Numbered from the stretch's first letter, positions 8,103 through 17,618 are shown. The stretch is 64,000 nt of DNA from Gammaproteobacteria bacterium (GCA_028819075.1 JAPPMM010000049.1:62001-126000), one strand, 5' to 3'. The notes: a model not told the origin generated them from the letters alone. Translations and numbers: made by a program.

Positions 8103-10418
8103 ATGGGGTCGCCGTCTCGACCGGTGACCAAGGATCTGGTGCTGGTCGGCGGCGGACACACCCATGTCGCCGTGCTCAAGCACTTCGGCATGAAGCCGAT
8201 GCCCGGAGTTCGGGTCACGCTCATCTCGCGGGAATCGAACGCTCCCTACTCCGGGATGCTTCCGGGGCTGATCGCCGGGCACTACACGTTCGCGGACGCC
8301 CATATCGACCTGGCTCCGCTGGCTCGTTTCGCTCGAGCCCGCTTCCTGCGCGATCGGGTCGTCGGGATCGATCTCGAAAACAAGCGGGTGATGTGCGCGG
8401 GGCGTCCGGCGGTGGCCTTCGACGTGCTCTCGCTGAATACGGGTTCAGCGCCCGGCGTGCGGCGGGTCGAGGGGGCGGAAGGCTCGGTGGTTCCGGTGAA
8501 GCCCATCGACGGCTTCTTTGCCCGCTGGACACGGGTCCGCGAGCGTGTTGCCGGCAGTTCCGGCCCGGTCTCGATCGGAATCGTGGGCGGCGGCGCCGGC
8601 GGCGTGGAACTCGCGCTCTCGATCCGCTACGGGCTCGCCCGGGCCGCGGAAGCCGCCGGTCGGCCGCGCACCAGCGTGCGCATTGAGCTCTTTACCGATT
8701 CCAGCGAGATCCTCCCCGCATACCCGCGGCGCATGCGCGCGCGCTTCGCGCAAATCCTTGAAGAGGACGGCATCGTGGTCCACACCGACCACCGGGTGGT
8801 GCGGGTGGACGGCCCTCGACTGCACTTCGGAAACGGATCCCGCGCCACCTTCGACGAACTGCTCTGGGTCACGACCGCGGGCGCGCCGGACTGGCCGCGG
8901 CAATCCGGTCTTGAAGTCGACGAGCGCGGCTTCATCCGGGTGCGCGACACCCTGCAGACCCTGTCCCATCCCGATGTCTTCGCCGCCGGAGATATCGCCG
9001 CGGTGGAAGGGTATCCGCGTCCCAAGGCCGGCGTCTTCGCGGTTCGTCAGGGCCCGCCGCTCGCCCGCAACCTCGAGCGCCGCCTGCGCGGTGCTGCGCT
9101 TGCCGGCTTCCGGCCCCAGCGCGAATACCTGAGCCTGATCTCGACCGGCCGCCGCCATGCTGTCGCCGCCCGCAACGGGCTGACGGTCGCGGGTCGGTGG
9201 GTCTGGGCCTGGAAGGACCGCATCGACCGGCGCTTCATTCGCGACTACAGCGAGCTGCCATCGATGGATGGGGAAGGGGTCGACGATGAGCCGGCGCCGG
9301 GAGGCGCGCCGAAGGCTGGGCTCCACGGCGTTGGTGGGCAGGTTGCGTCTTCCGGCCCCGGTCCCGCGATGCGCTGCGGAGGATGCGGCTCCAAGGTGGG
9401 CAGCGAGCTGCTCTTCCGGTCGCTGGCCCGGCTGGGCGCCAAGGATGATCCTCGCGTGATGGTCGGCCTGGGCGCCCCCGACGACGCGGCGGTGGTCGAG
9501 GTTCCCGAAGGGCAGGTCGCCGTGCAGAGCGTCGACTTCTTCCGCTCGTTTATCGAGGACCCCTTCGTCTTTGGCCGCATCAGCGCCAATCACGCGCTCG
9601 GCGACGTCTTCGCGATGGGGGCCGAGCCGCTGGCGGCGATGGCGATGGTGACGCTCCCGCTCGCCGCGGAAGACAAGATGGAGGAGGATCTCACCCAGCT
9701 CATGGCAGGGGCGCTCGAGGTTCTGGAGCGCGACGGGGTCGCGCTGGTCGGCGGGCACACGAGCGAGGGGGGCGAACTCGCCATGGGCTTCTCCGTGACC
9801 GGGACGGCGCCGGCAGAGGATCTGCTGCGCAAGGCGGGCATGCGTGCGGGCGACCGGCTGGTGCTCACCCGCCCGGTCGGCACCGGCGTGATCCTCGCCG
9901 CGGAGATGCGGGGCAGGGCGCAGAGCCTGTGGATCGACGCCGCGCTCGCCGCCATGCAGGCGTCCCACCGGGCCGCGGCGCGGATCCTCGGCGAACACGG
10001 AGCCACGGCCGCCACCGACGTGACCGGCTTCGGCCTCGCCGGCCACCTCCTTGAAATGGCGCGCGCCTCGGGGGTGGAGGTGTCGGTCGGCCTCCCCGGC
10101 GTGCCTTTCCTGGACGGTGCGCTCGAGCTGGCCCGGCTCGGCATCTTCTCCTCGCTCCAGGAGCAGAACCTGTGCGCGCTCGATTCGGTGCGCGCCGCCC
10201 CCGAGGTGCTTGAGGACCCCGCCACCCAATTGCTCTTCGACCCGCAGACGGCCGGCGGGCTGCTCGCCAGCGTCCCCGCCGGCCGGGCCGAGGCGTGCGT
10301 GAAGGCCCTGCGCGCCGCCGGCTGCCCGCAGGCGGTCGTGATCGGCACGGTGCTGGCGGAGGACGAAGCCTCGGGGGAGCCGGGCGTGCTGCACCTCCAC
10401 GCTGGACGCAAGCGATGA
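8103..10418 (+). CDS. selD: FAD-dependent oxidoreductase fused to selenide, water dikinase (SelD)
   Basis: This 771-residue fusion has two parts. Residues about 10-380 are an NDH-2-like pyridine-nucleotide-disulfide oxidoreductase, with VLVGGGHTHVAVL at the start, GIVGGGAGGVELA in the middle and DVFAAGDIAA near its end. Residues about 423-771 are SelD, which makes selenophosphate from selenide and ATP. In the SelD part CGGCGSKVG places Cys428 at the catalytic Cys/Sec position and Lys431 at the conserved lysine; later motifs are NHALGDVFAMGA, VGGHT and TDVTGFGLAGH. The ATG at 8103 follows AGGGG; in-frame starts upstream overlap panE and add a low-complexity Arg-rich tail. No selA or selB lies in the window. 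The oxidoreductase may supply reduced selenium, which is an inference. Confidence 0.93.
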   Translation: MGSPSRPVTKDLVLVGGGHTHVAVLKHFGMKPMPGVRVTLISRESNAPYSGMLPGLIAGHYTFADAHIDLAPLARFARARFLRDRVVGIDLENKRVMCAGRPAVAFDVLSLNTGSAPGVRRVEGAEGSVVPVKPIDGFFARWTRVRERVAGSSGPVSIGIVGGGAGGVELALSIRYGLARAAEAAGRPRTSVRIELFTDSSEILPAYPRRMRARFAQILEEDGIVVHTDHRVVRVDGPRLHFGNGSRATFDELLWVTTAGAPDWPRQSGLEVDERGFIRVRDTLQTLSHPDVFAAGDIAAVEGYPRPKAGVFAVRQGPPLARNLERRLRGAALAGFRPQREYLSLISTGRRHAVAARNGLTVAGRWVWAWKDRIDRRFIRDYSELPSMDGEGVDDEPAPGGAPKAGLHGVGGQVASSGPGPAMRCGGCGSKVGSELLFRSLARLGAKDDPRVMVGLGAPDDAAVVEVPEGQVAVQSVDFFRSFIEDPFVFGRISANHALGDVFAMGAEPLAAMAMVTLPLAAEDKMEEDLTQLMAGALEVLERDGVALVGGHTSEGGELAMGFSVTGTAPAEDLLRKAGMRAGDRLVLTRPVGTGVILAAEMRGRAQSLWIDAALAAMQASHRAAARILGEHGATAATDVTGFGLAGHLLEMARASGVEVSVGLPGVPFLDGALELARLGIFSSLQEQNLCALDSVRAAPEVLEDPATQLLFDPQTAGGLLASVPAGRAEACVKALRAAGCPQAVVIGTVLAEDEASGEPGVLHLHAGRKR

Positions 10419-10446
10419 GCCCGAATCACCGCCCCCGCCGCCGATC

Positions 10447-11160
10447 GTGACCCCCACTCATCCCCTCGCCACGCTAGCCACCGAGGTCAGCGCCTGCCGC
10501 CGATGCCCGCGCCTGGTCGAGTGGCGGGAGCGGGTCGCGCGCACGAAGCGGGCGGCCTACGCCACCGAGGAGTACTGGGGCCGGCCGGTGCCCGGATTCG
10601 GAGACCCCGCGGCCCGGCTGGTGGTGGTGGGGCTGGCGCCGGGCGCGCACGGCTCCAACCGGACCGGGCGCATGTTCACCGGCGATGCTTCGGGCAACCT
10701 GCTCTACGGGGCGCTCCACCGGGCCGGCCTCGCCTCGCAGCCGAACTCGGTCTCGCGCGACGACGGCCTCACCCTGAAGGGAACCTGGATCACCGCCGCG
10801 GTACGGTGCGCTCCGCCGAAGAACCGGCCCACGACCGCCGAGCGCGATGCCTGCCGCCTGTTCCTCGAACGCGAATGGGATCTGCTGCCCGATCTGCGCG
10901 TGGTGGTCGCGCTCGGCGCCTTCGCCTTCTCGGTCGTGCTTCGCCTGCTGCGTGACCGAGGCGAGCCCGTCCCCAGACCCGTGCCCCGCTTCGGCCACGC
11001 AGTCGAGGTGCCCATCCGCCCCGGCCTGACGGTGCTGGCCTCCTACCATCCCTCCCAGCAGAACACCTTCACGGGCAAGCTCACCGAGGAGATGTTCGAC
11101 GCCGTCTGGAGCCGGGCCTGCGCAATCGGAGACCGCGGCGAGCCACATCCGGTGCCGTAG
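10447..11160 (+). CDS. family 5 uracil-DNA glycosylase (UdgB type)
   Basis: This enzyme removes uracil, and in this family some other deaminated bases, from DNA at the start of base excision repair. Motif 1 is GLAPGAHGSN (62-71) followed by RTGRMFTGD, which lacks the polar catalytic residue of families 1 and 4 and is the hallmark of family 5. Motif 3 is SYHPSQQNTFTGKLT near the C-terminus. Four cysteines fit a 4Fe-4S cluster: CRRC (17-20), the Cys in VRCAPP and the Cys in ERDAC. The length of 237 residues is typical. The start is GTG with no strong ribosome site, 29 bases after the selD stop. Confidence 0.9.
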   Translation: MTPTHPLATLATEVSACRRCPRLVEWRERVARTKRAAYATEEYWGRPVPGFGDPAARLVVVGLAPGAHGSNRTGRMFTGDASGNLLYGALHRAGLASQPNSVSRDDGLTLKGTWITAAVRCAPPKNRPTTAERDACRLFLEREWDLLPDLRVVVALGAFAFSVVLRLLRDRGEPVPRPVPRFGHAVEVPIRPGLTVLASYHPSQQNTFTGKLTEEMFDAVWSRACAIGDRGEPHPVP

Positions 11161-11346
11161 TCGCGACCCCGGCCCCCGTCGCGTATTGGCGAATGACCGC
11201 CTCGGGGATATTCTTCTGCAGCCGTGCGCCCCGGGCTCCGACGGAGCCGCCGCGGCAAGGCGGAAGGGCGCGCCCGGCAACCACGACCGGCAGGCCCGTC
11301 CACGATCTCACAGAAGCGCCGCACGGGCGCTCGCAGGAGGATAGGA

Positions 11347-12186
11347 ATGGCGTCAGGCACGACCTCGCTTCCGGTCCGAAACCCGACTTCCCTGGCCGCC
11401 CGCAATCCGTTCGGCGGCACCATGCGCCGCGACCGGTGGTGGCTGGAGCCGCTGACGGTCTTCCTGGTCTTCAGCACCTTCATCGTCTACACCACCTGGG
11501 CGATCTTCCAGGGTGAGTACTATTCCTTCGGGAACTACCTCTCGCCCTACTACTCGCCGGAGCTCTTCGGCGACTCCCACCACGCGTGGCTGGGGCCGCG
11601 CCCGGCCTGGTGGGAGGAGTCGTGGCTGGGCTGGCTCCCCTGGTCCCCCGCCTACCTCATCCTGTGGGCCCCGCTGGGCTTCCGCGTGACCTGCTACTAC
11701 TACCGCGGCGCCTACTACAAGGCCTTCTGGGCCGATCCTCCCTCATGCACCGTGGGAGAGCCGCGCAAGGTCTATTTGGGCGAGAACTCCTTCCCGCTGA
11801 TCGTGCAGAACATCCACCGCTATTTCCTCTACATCGCCCTCATCTTCATCGTGATCCTCTCCTACGATGCCTGGAAGGGCTTCTGGTTCGAGGCGCCCGG
11901 CGGCGGCGAATCGTTCGGCGTGGGGGTCGGATCGCTCGTGCTGGCAATCAACGTCGTCCTTCTGGCGGGCTACGTCTTTGGGTGTCACTCGCTGCGCCAC
12001 GTGGTCGGCGGCGGGCTGGACAAGCTCTCCTCGAAGCCGGTGCGCCAGCAGGCGCACAGGTGCGTGAGCTGCTTCAACCGGCGCCACATGCTGTGGGCGT
12101 GGATGAGCCTCATCTGGGTGGGCTTCGCGGACGTCTACGTGCGCCTCTGCTCCATGGGCATCTGGACCGACTGGAGGATCCTCTGA
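11347..12186 (+). CDS. sdhC: succinate dehydrogenase membrane anchor / cytochrome b subunit
   Basis: A 279-residue integral membrane protein with about five hydrophobic segments, encoded just before SdhA and SdhB. His residues suited to heme ligation appear in QNIHRYFLY and FGCHSLRH. It anchors the dehydrogenase and passes electrons to quinone. It is longer than the usual 120-130-residue SdhC, and no separate sdhD is present, which fits a one-subunit (type B-like) anchor. The start is well placed: AGGAGG lies six bases before the ATG at 11347. The stop TGA overlaps the ATG of sdhA as TGATG. The family is assigned mostly from context because anchors diverge strongly. Confidence 0.8.
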   Translation: MASGTTSLPVRNPTSLAARNPFGGTMRRDRWWLEPLTVFLVFSTFIVYTTWAIFQGEYYSFGNYLSPYYSPELFGDSHHAWLGPRPAWWEESWLGWLPWSPAYLILWAPLGFRVTCYYYRGAYYKAFWADPPSCTVGEPRKVYLGENSFPLIVQNIHRYFLYIALIFIVILSYDAWKGFWFEAPGGGESFGVGVGSLVLAINVVLLAGYVFGCHSLRHVVGGGLDKLSSKPVRQQAHRCVSCFNRRHMLWAWMSLIWVGFADVYVRLCSMGIWTDWRIL

Positions 12187-13997
12187 TGGCGGAGTTCGAG
12201 CGGCACGAACACGACGTCCTGATCGTCGGAGCAGGCGGGGCGGGGCTGAGGGCCGCCATCGAGGCCGCCGCCGCAGGCGCCTCCGTGGGCCTGGTGTGCA
12301 AGTCCCTCCTGGGCAAGGCGCACACCGTCATGGCCGAGGGCGGGGTCGCGGCGGCGCTCGCCAACGTGGACGAGCGCGACAGCTGGGAGGTGCACTTCGC
12401 CGACACCATGCGCGGCGGCCAGTACCTGAACGACTGGCGCATGGCCGAGCTGCACGCGCGGGAATCCCCCGACCGGGTGCGGGAGCTCGAGGCCTGGGGG
12501 GCGCTCATGGACCGCACCCCGGACGGGCGCATCCTGCAGCGGAACTTCGGCGGCCACGCCTACCCCCGGCTGGCGCACGTGGGCGACCGCACCGGCCTGG
12601 AGATGATCCGCACTCTGCAGGACCACGGCGTCCACCAGGGCATGGACGTCTTCATGGAGTGCACCGTGACCCGCCTGCTGCTGGACGGCGGGCGAGTGGC
12701 GGGGGCCTTCGCCTACGACCGCGAGCGGGGCCGCTTCCAGGTCTTCGGAGCGAAGGCGGTGGTGCTCGCCACCGGAGGGATCGGCAAGGCCTACCAGATC
12801 ACCTCCAACAGCTGGGAATACACCGGGGACGGGCACGCCCTCGCCTACCACGCGGGGGCCGAGCTGGTGGACATGGAGTTCATCCAGTTCCATCCCACGG
12901 GCATGGTGTGGCCCCCGAGCGTGCGCGGCATCCTGGTCACCGAGGGGGTGCGCGGGGAAGGCGGCGTGCTGCGCAATTCCGAGGGGCGCCGATTCATGTT
13001 CGACGACATCCCGGCCCTCTACAAGGAGCAGACGGCCGACTCGCCCGAGGAGGGGTGGCGCTACGTGGTGGGCGACCGCGACGCGCGCCGTCCCCCGGAG
13101 CTGCTCACCCGCGACCACGTCGCCCGCTGCATCGTGCGCGAGGTGAAGGAGGGACGTGGAAGCCCCCACGGCGGCGCGTTCCTCGACATCGCCTGGATTT
13201 CGGAGAAGATCTCCGACGCCCCGGCGCACATCCGCAGGAAGCTTCCCGGGATGTACCACCAGTTCAAGGCGCTGGCGGACATCGACATCACGAAGGAGCC
13301 CATGGAGGTCGGACCCACCACGCACTACGTGATGGGCGGCGTGCGTGTGGACGCCGACACGCAGATGTCCAACGTGCCCGGCCTGTTCGCCGCCGGGGAG
13401 TGCGCGGCGGGGCTGCACGGCGCCAACCGCCTGGGCGGCAACTCCCTCTCGGACCTCCTGGTCTTCGGCAAGCGGGCCGGCGAGTACGCGGCCCGTTTCG
13501 CGAGCGAGAGCGCCGCCCCCTCGCTCGACCCCGAGCAGGTCGTGGCGGCCGAGCGCCACTCCCTGGCCCCGTTCGCCAACGACGGAGGGGAGGGGCCCTA
13601 TAAGGTGCAGGAAGACCTCCAGGAGCTGATGCAGAACCAGGTCGGGATCGTGCGCACCGAGGACGACCTGGCATCGGCGCTCGAGCAGATCGAGGCACTC
13701 AAGGAGCGGGCCGCGAACGTCGCGGTGACCGGCAACCGGGAGTACAACCCCGGCTGGCACACGGCCCTCGATCTCGACTGTCTGCTCACGGTCTCCGAAG
13801 CCGCAACCCGAGCCGCCATCGGACGCAGGGAGAGCCGCGGCGCCCACTCACGCGTCGACTACCCCGCCAAGGATCCGGACTGGGGACGCTACAACCTCGT
13901 GTTGTGGAAGGACGCGGACGGCAACATGAAGAGTCGCAGGGAACCGGTCCGCGAGCTGCCCGGGCGGCTGACCCGAATCATCGAGGAACAGGGATAA
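12186..13997 (+). CDS. sdhA: succinate dehydrogenase / fumarate reductase flavoprotein subunit
   Basis: SdhA oxidises succinate to fumarate with covalent FAD. The 603-residue protein begins with VLIVGAGGAGLRAA (11-24) for FAD binding. GKAHTVMAEGG holds His46 at the covalent flavin position. IQFHPTGM, LVTEGVRGEGG and THYVMGGVRVD are family motifs; GECAAGLHGANRLGGNSL closes the flavin site. GGAGG lies eight bases before the ATG. It overlaps sdhC upstream (TGATG) and sdhB downstream (TAATG) by one base each, so the three subunits are tightly coupled. Whether it runs as dehydrogenase or fumarate reductase cannot be settled from sequence; the aerobic context favours the former. Confidence 0.95.
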   Translation: MAEFERHEHDVLIVGAGGAGLRAAIEAAAAGASVGLVCKSLLGKAHTVMAEGGVAAALANVDERDSWEVHFADTMRGGQYLNDWRMAELHARESPDRVRELEAWGALMDRTPDGRILQRNFGGHAYPRLAHVGDRTGLEMIRTLQDHGVHQGMDVFMECTVTRLLLDGGRVAGAFAYDRERGRFQVFGAKAVVLATGGIGKAYQITSNSWEYTGDGHALAYHAGAELVDMEFIQFHPTGMVWPPSVRGILVTEGVRGEGGVLRNSEGRRFMFDDIPALYKEQTADSPEEGWRYVVGDRDARRPPELLTRDHVARCIVREVKEGRGSPHGGAFLDIAWISEKISDAPAHIRRKLPGMYHQFKALADIDITKEPMEVGPTTHYVMGGVRVDADTQMSNVPGLFAAGECAAGLHGANRLGGNSLSDLLVFGKRAGEYAARFASESAAPSLDPEQVVAAERHSLAPFANDGGEGPYKVQEDLQELMQNQVGIVRTEDDLASALEQIEALKERAANVAVTGNREYNPGWHTALDLDCLLTVSEAATRAAIGRRESRGAHSRVDYPAKDPDWGRYNLVLWKDADGNMKSRREPVRELPGRLTRIIEEQG

Positions 13998-14752
13998 TGG
14001 CCGAGAGCACGTTCAGGGTCTGGAGAGGGGACGGGGAGACCGGGGGGTTCCAGGACTATACCATCGAGACCACCACGGGGATGGTGGTGCTCGACGCCGT
14101 CCACAGGATCCAGGCCGAGCAGGCGAACGACCTTGCGGTGCGCTGGAACTGCAAGGCGGGCCGCTGCGGGTCGTGTTCCGCCGAGGTGAACGGCATGCCG
14201 AAGCTCATGTGCATGACCCGGCTGAGCGACCTTCCCATGGACGAGCCGGTCACCATCGAGCCCATGAAGGCCTTCCCGCTGGTGCGCGACCTGGTCACCG
14301 ACGTCTCCTGGAACTACCGCGTGAAGGAGAACATCGCCGCCTTCCAGCCCCGCAAGCCCGACAATGAGGACGGCAGCTGGGAGATCTTCCAGGAGGACGT
14401 CGACCGGGTGATGGAATTCCGCAAGTGCATCGAGTGCTTCCTTTGCCAGGACGTATGTCACGTGCTGAGGGACCACCACCTGCACGAGGAGTTCATCGGG
14501 CCGCGCTTCATGGTGCACGTCGCGGCGCTGGAGATGCATCCGCTCGACACCGGAGACCGGCTCGAGGCCCTGCGCAAGGACCAGGGCGTGGGCTACTGCA
14601 ACATCACCAAGTGCTGTACCAAGGTGTGTCCCGAGAGCATCACCATCACCGACAACGCCATCATCCCCCTGAAGGAGCGTGTCGTGGACCGGGCGTACGA
14701 CCCCCTGGCGAAGCTCCTCCGGGTCGTCCGGAGAAAAGGCACGCCGGCCTGA
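13997..14752 (+). CDS. sdhB: succinate dehydrogenase iron-sulfur subunit
   Basis: SdhB carries electrons from the flavin in SdhA through three iron-sulfur clusters to the membrane quinone site. Cysteines for the 2Fe-2S cluster are 52, 57, 60 and 72 (CKAGRCGSC, MCM). The 4Fe-4S and 3Fe-4S groups are CIECFLCQDVC (144-154) and CNITKCCTKVCPE (201-212). The 251 residues are of normal size. It starts at the ATG that overlaps the sdhA stop (TAATG). The MATE transporter begins 21 bases after its stop and could be co-transcribed. Confidence 0.95.
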   Translation: MAESTFRVWRGDGETGGFQDYTIETTTGMVVLDAVHRIQAEQANDLAVRWNCKAGRCGSCSAEVNGMPKLMCMTRLSDLPMDEPVTIEPMKAFPLVRDLVTDVSWNYRVKENIAAFQPRKPDNEDGSWEIFQEDVDRVMEFRKCIECFLCQDVCHVLRDHHLHEEFIGPRFMVHVAALEMHPLDTGDRLEALRKDQGVGYCNITKCCTKVCPESITITDNAIIPLKERVVDRAYDPLAKLLRVVRRKGTPA

Positions 14753-14773
14753 CCCCAGCGGGTCGTTCGCGAC

Positions 14774-16195
14774 ATGTCCCGGCGGGCCGGCGGACGCCCC
14801 TTCGACCGGAGCATCGTAGAAGGGCCGGTCCCGCTGGCGGTATGGATGCTCGCGTGGCCGACCATGCTGCAGAACGTGATCGCCGGCATGCAGGGGGTGG
14901 TCGGCCATGCGATGGTCGGCAACTACGTGGGCTACGCGGGCAACGCCGCCATCGGCGTGTCCTCGCAGATCTACCTCGTCGTCATCACCTTCGTGTCCTC
15001 GCTGTTCACGGGGATGGGCATTCTGGTGGCCCGTTTCGCCGGCGCGGGCGACAGGGACAAGGTCAATCGGACCGTCTACCAGGCCTTCCTCACGGCCGCG
15101 GCTCTGTCCGTAGGCATCGTCGCGCCTCTGGGGTACTTCCTCGCTCCCTCCCTGCTGGGGCTGGTGCGCGCGACCGCAGAAGTCCAGCAGGAGGCACTCC
15201 CCTACCTGCGCATCCTCTTCGTCTTCAGCTTCGGCACCATGATGTTCTTCATGGCCGGAGGGGCATTCCGGGCGGCCGGAGACGCGCGAACGCCCCTCCG
15301 CCTCGGCGTGGCCCTGACCCTCCTCAACATCACCTTCAGCGTGATCCTCATTCGCGGCCTGGGGCCCATCCCGTCCTTCGGCACCGCGGGCGCGGCGATG
15401 GGCAGCGTGATCTCCGGAGTGATCGTGAGCGGGTACGTGCTCTGGCTGCTGCTCTCGCACAGGACGGTGGTTTCCTTCGAACGCGGCATGTCCCTGGCGC
15501 CGGACTGGGCGATCATCCGCCAACTGTTCCGGTTCGGGCTCCCCGCCGGCATCCAGGGCGTGGTCATGAACCTCGGCGGCGTGCTGCTGCTCCGCTTCAT
15601 CGGATCACTCGCCCTGAGCGCGGAGGCGCAGGCCGCCTACGCCGTCGGCTACGTGCAGCTGTTCTCGCTCATTACCTGGACCTCGCTGGGTCTGATGGGC
15701 GCTACGGGGGCGGTGGTCGGACAGAATCTGGGAGCGGGACATCCGGAACGGGCCGTCCAAGGGGTGCGGGTCGCTTCGCGCATCGGCCTGGGGGTCGCCA
15801 TCGCCGTGGGCACAATATTTCTGCTCGTCCCCGAGGCCTTGCTCTCCATCTTCGGCATGGAGGATCCCCGGGTGGCCGGCCTGGGAGTCCAGCTGCTGGC
15901 CTTCCTGAGCATCTCGGGGCTCTTCGTGACCGTCGCGCTTACATACACCGGCGGACTGCAGGGGAGCGGCGACACCCGCAGTCCGCTGTTCATTTCCATC
16001 ATCTCCCAGGTGGTGATTCCGCTCGGCCTGCTGGCGATCCTGCAGCAGATGCGCGGTCTTGAACCCACCGACGTCTGGACCGCGATTCTGCTGGGACACG
16101 CCGCCCGCTGCATCCTGAGCGTGGCGCGCTACCGGCAGGGAAAGTGGCGCGACATCCGGGTGGACATCGGACCCTCGCCGGCGCCCCGGCGTTAG
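14774..16195 (+). CDS. MATE family efflux transporter
   Basis: A 473-residue membrane protein with about twelve hydrophobic helices arranged as two six-helix halves, the MATE layout. Features typical of the family are AWPTMLQNVIAGM in helix 1, RAAGDARTPL before helix 6, and GATGAVVGQNLGAG with QGSGDTRSP in the second half. MATE proteins export organic cations, drugs or metabolites in exchange for Na+ or H+; the substrate here is unknown. It starts 21 bases after sdhB, so it may be read through from that operon without sharing its function. Confidence 0.9.
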   Translation: MSRRAGGRPFDRSIVEGPVPLAVWMLAWPTMLQNVIAGMQGVVGHAMVGNYVGYAGNAAIGVSSQIYLVVITFVSSLFTGMGILVARFAGAGDRDKVNRTVYQAFLTAAALSVGIVAPLGYFLAPSLLGLVRATAEVQQEALPYLRILFVFSFGTMMFFMAGGAFRAAGDARTPLRLGVALTLLNITFSVILIRGLGPIPSFGTAGAAMGSVISGVIVSGYVLWLLLSHRTVVSFERGMSLAPDWAIIRQLFRFGLPAGIQGVVMNLGGVLLLRFIGSLALSAEAQAAYAVGYVQLFSLITWTSLGLMGATGAVVGQNLGAGHPERAVQGVRVASRIGLGVAIAVGTIFLLVPEALLSIFGMEDPRVAGLGVQLLAFLSISGLFVTVALTYTGGLQGSGDTRSPLFISIISQVVIPLGLLAILQQMRGLEPTDVWTAILLGHAARCILSVARYRQGKWRDIRVDIGPSPAPRR

Positions 16196-16315
16196 CGGCG
16201 ACGGTGCGCCAGCGCTAGCTTTGGAGGCATCCCCCGGGCCCAGCCCGGTATCGGAACGCGCCGGATCGGCTCAGGGTATTTTGATCTGGCACGCTTTTCC
16301 CCGACAGGCTCGCGC

Positions 16316-17608
16316 ATGACTTCCCTCCGGCCGGTCCGACCGGCACAAACCGCCGCACATCCGGGACTCTCGGTTGCGGCGCGGCGCGCGCTCGCCAAGT
16401 GTGCCCGCGCGGCCTCGTTCGCAGCCCTGCTGTACGTCCTGACGCTGGTGTCCGTGACCGCAGCCGCCGCCCAGCAAACGGGGACTCTGACCGGCCGCGT
16501 GCTCGAGCATGAGAATTCGCGGCCCATCCCCGATGTCGTCGTGCGCCTCCACGACCTCGGCCTCTCCACCGTGACCGATGCCGACGGGATGTTCCGTTTC
16601 ACGGATGTTCCCGAGGGGGCGCACATCCTGGTGGTGGAGCATCTGGCCTACGGCGACCAGTCGCGGGAAATCGCCGTAAATCCGGGCGAGGATCTGCGTC
16701 TCGATGTGCGCCTTGCGGCGCGAACCATCGAACTCGAGCCCCTGGTCGTGGAGGCGGTCACGGAGCTGGAGCGGAGGCGGATCTCCACCGGCCATTCCAT
16801 CAATGAGGTCGGGCCTGCGCAGCTCAGCGAGGCCGCCCGCCGCGGACTCGGTCTGTCCGAAGTACTCGCGCAGCACCTGCCCGGCCTCCGGGTACGATCG
16901 GGAAGGACCGGCTCGTGCGTCGAATACCGTTCCACGTCGGCGCAAGGTGGGTGCAACGAGGTGTCGGTTTATGTCGATGGAGTCCGCTCGGCGGCGCCCT
17001 CTCTGCTCTACTTCTCGATGCCCCTCGAGGACATCGCGCGCGTGGAGTTGCTGTCGCCCCTGCAGGCGTCGACGCGGTTCGGCATGGCCGCGGGAGGGGG
17101 CGCCCTGCTGGTGGAGACCAAGACCGGTCCGCAGCGCCAGCGCGAGGCCGCTGCCGACAATCTGGTTACCGGCTTCGACTGGTCCCTGGAGGAGGAGCGC
17201 TACGGGTGGGAGCGGGTCTTCGCCAGCTCCTTCGTGGGGAACGCGGTCGGCCTGGCGGTCGGCCTCGGTCTGGCCAACCAATGTCTTGAAATCGATACCG
17301 GCCTCGGGGGCCTGCGCCCGCGCTGCACCGGCATCCTGACGACGGGCACGGGCATCCTGGCGCTCGCGCTGCCCAGCGCGGCCGGAGGCTACTCGGCCGG
17401 GTGGGCCGGCCAGACCGACCGCTCCAAGGGACGCTTTCTCCCCGCCGCGCTCGGAAGCGCCATGGCGGCGACCGCCGGCTACCTCCTGCTCATCGAGGGC
17501 AGGAGCAACGAGGCCCGCTCCGCAGAGACGGCGGGCATCGTCCTGCTGGCGGTGGGCACGCCGCTCATGACAACGCTCGCCGACCGCATCTTCCGCGTAC
17601 TGCGCTGA
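16316..17608 (+). CDS. barrel-less TonB-plug protein with C-terminal hydrophobic segments
   Basis: A 430-residue exported protein with an unusual layout. A signal peptide (about 30-52) is followed by a carboxypeptidase-regulatory-like beta domain (about 55-130; LTGRVLEHENSRPIPDVVVR), then a TonB plug-like domain (about 150-285; VYVDGVRSAAPSL, EDIARVELLSP). Where a receptor would have about 500 residues of barrel there are only 145, with about four hydrophobic, Gly/Ala-rich stretches ending in TLADRIFRVLR. A paralogue lies at 32105-33427 on the other strand, with the same Cys spacing in the plug (CVEYRSTSAQGGC). The function is unknown; it could be an accessory to a SusC-type transporter. The stop is ten bases from the convergent metalloprotease gene. 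Confidence 0.7.
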   Translation: MTSLRPVRPAQTAAHPGLSVAARRALAKCARAASFAALLYVLTLVSVTAAAAQQTGTLTGRVLEHENSRPIPDVVVRLHDLGLSTVTDADGMFRFTDVPEGAHILVVEHLAYGDQSREIAVNPGEDLRLDVRLAARTIELEPLVVEAVTELERRRISTGHSINEVGPAQLSEAARRGLGLSEVLAQHLPGLRVRSGRTGSCVEYRSTSAQGGCNEVSVYVDGVRSAAPSLLYFSMPLEDIARVELLSPLQASTRFGMAAGGGALLVETKTGPQRQREAAADNLVTGFDWSLEEERYGWERVFASSFVGNAVGLAVGLGLANQCLEIDTGLGGLRPRCTGILTTGTGILALALPSAAGGYSAGWAGQTDRSKGRFLPAALGSAMAATAGYLLLIEGRSNEARSAETAGIVLLAVGTPLMTTLADRIFRVLR

Positions 17609-17618
17609 GACGACCCCC

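Noticed and set aside
9369-9400. A selenocysteine codon at the SelD active site
   Set aside because: The catalytic position reads as an ordinary Cys codon (TGC), and no in-frame TGA is present.
8445-10457. 670-codon antisense frame over selD
   Set aside because: Composition is His/Gly/Arg-rich and featureless, and it lies opposite a fully recognisable fusion gene.
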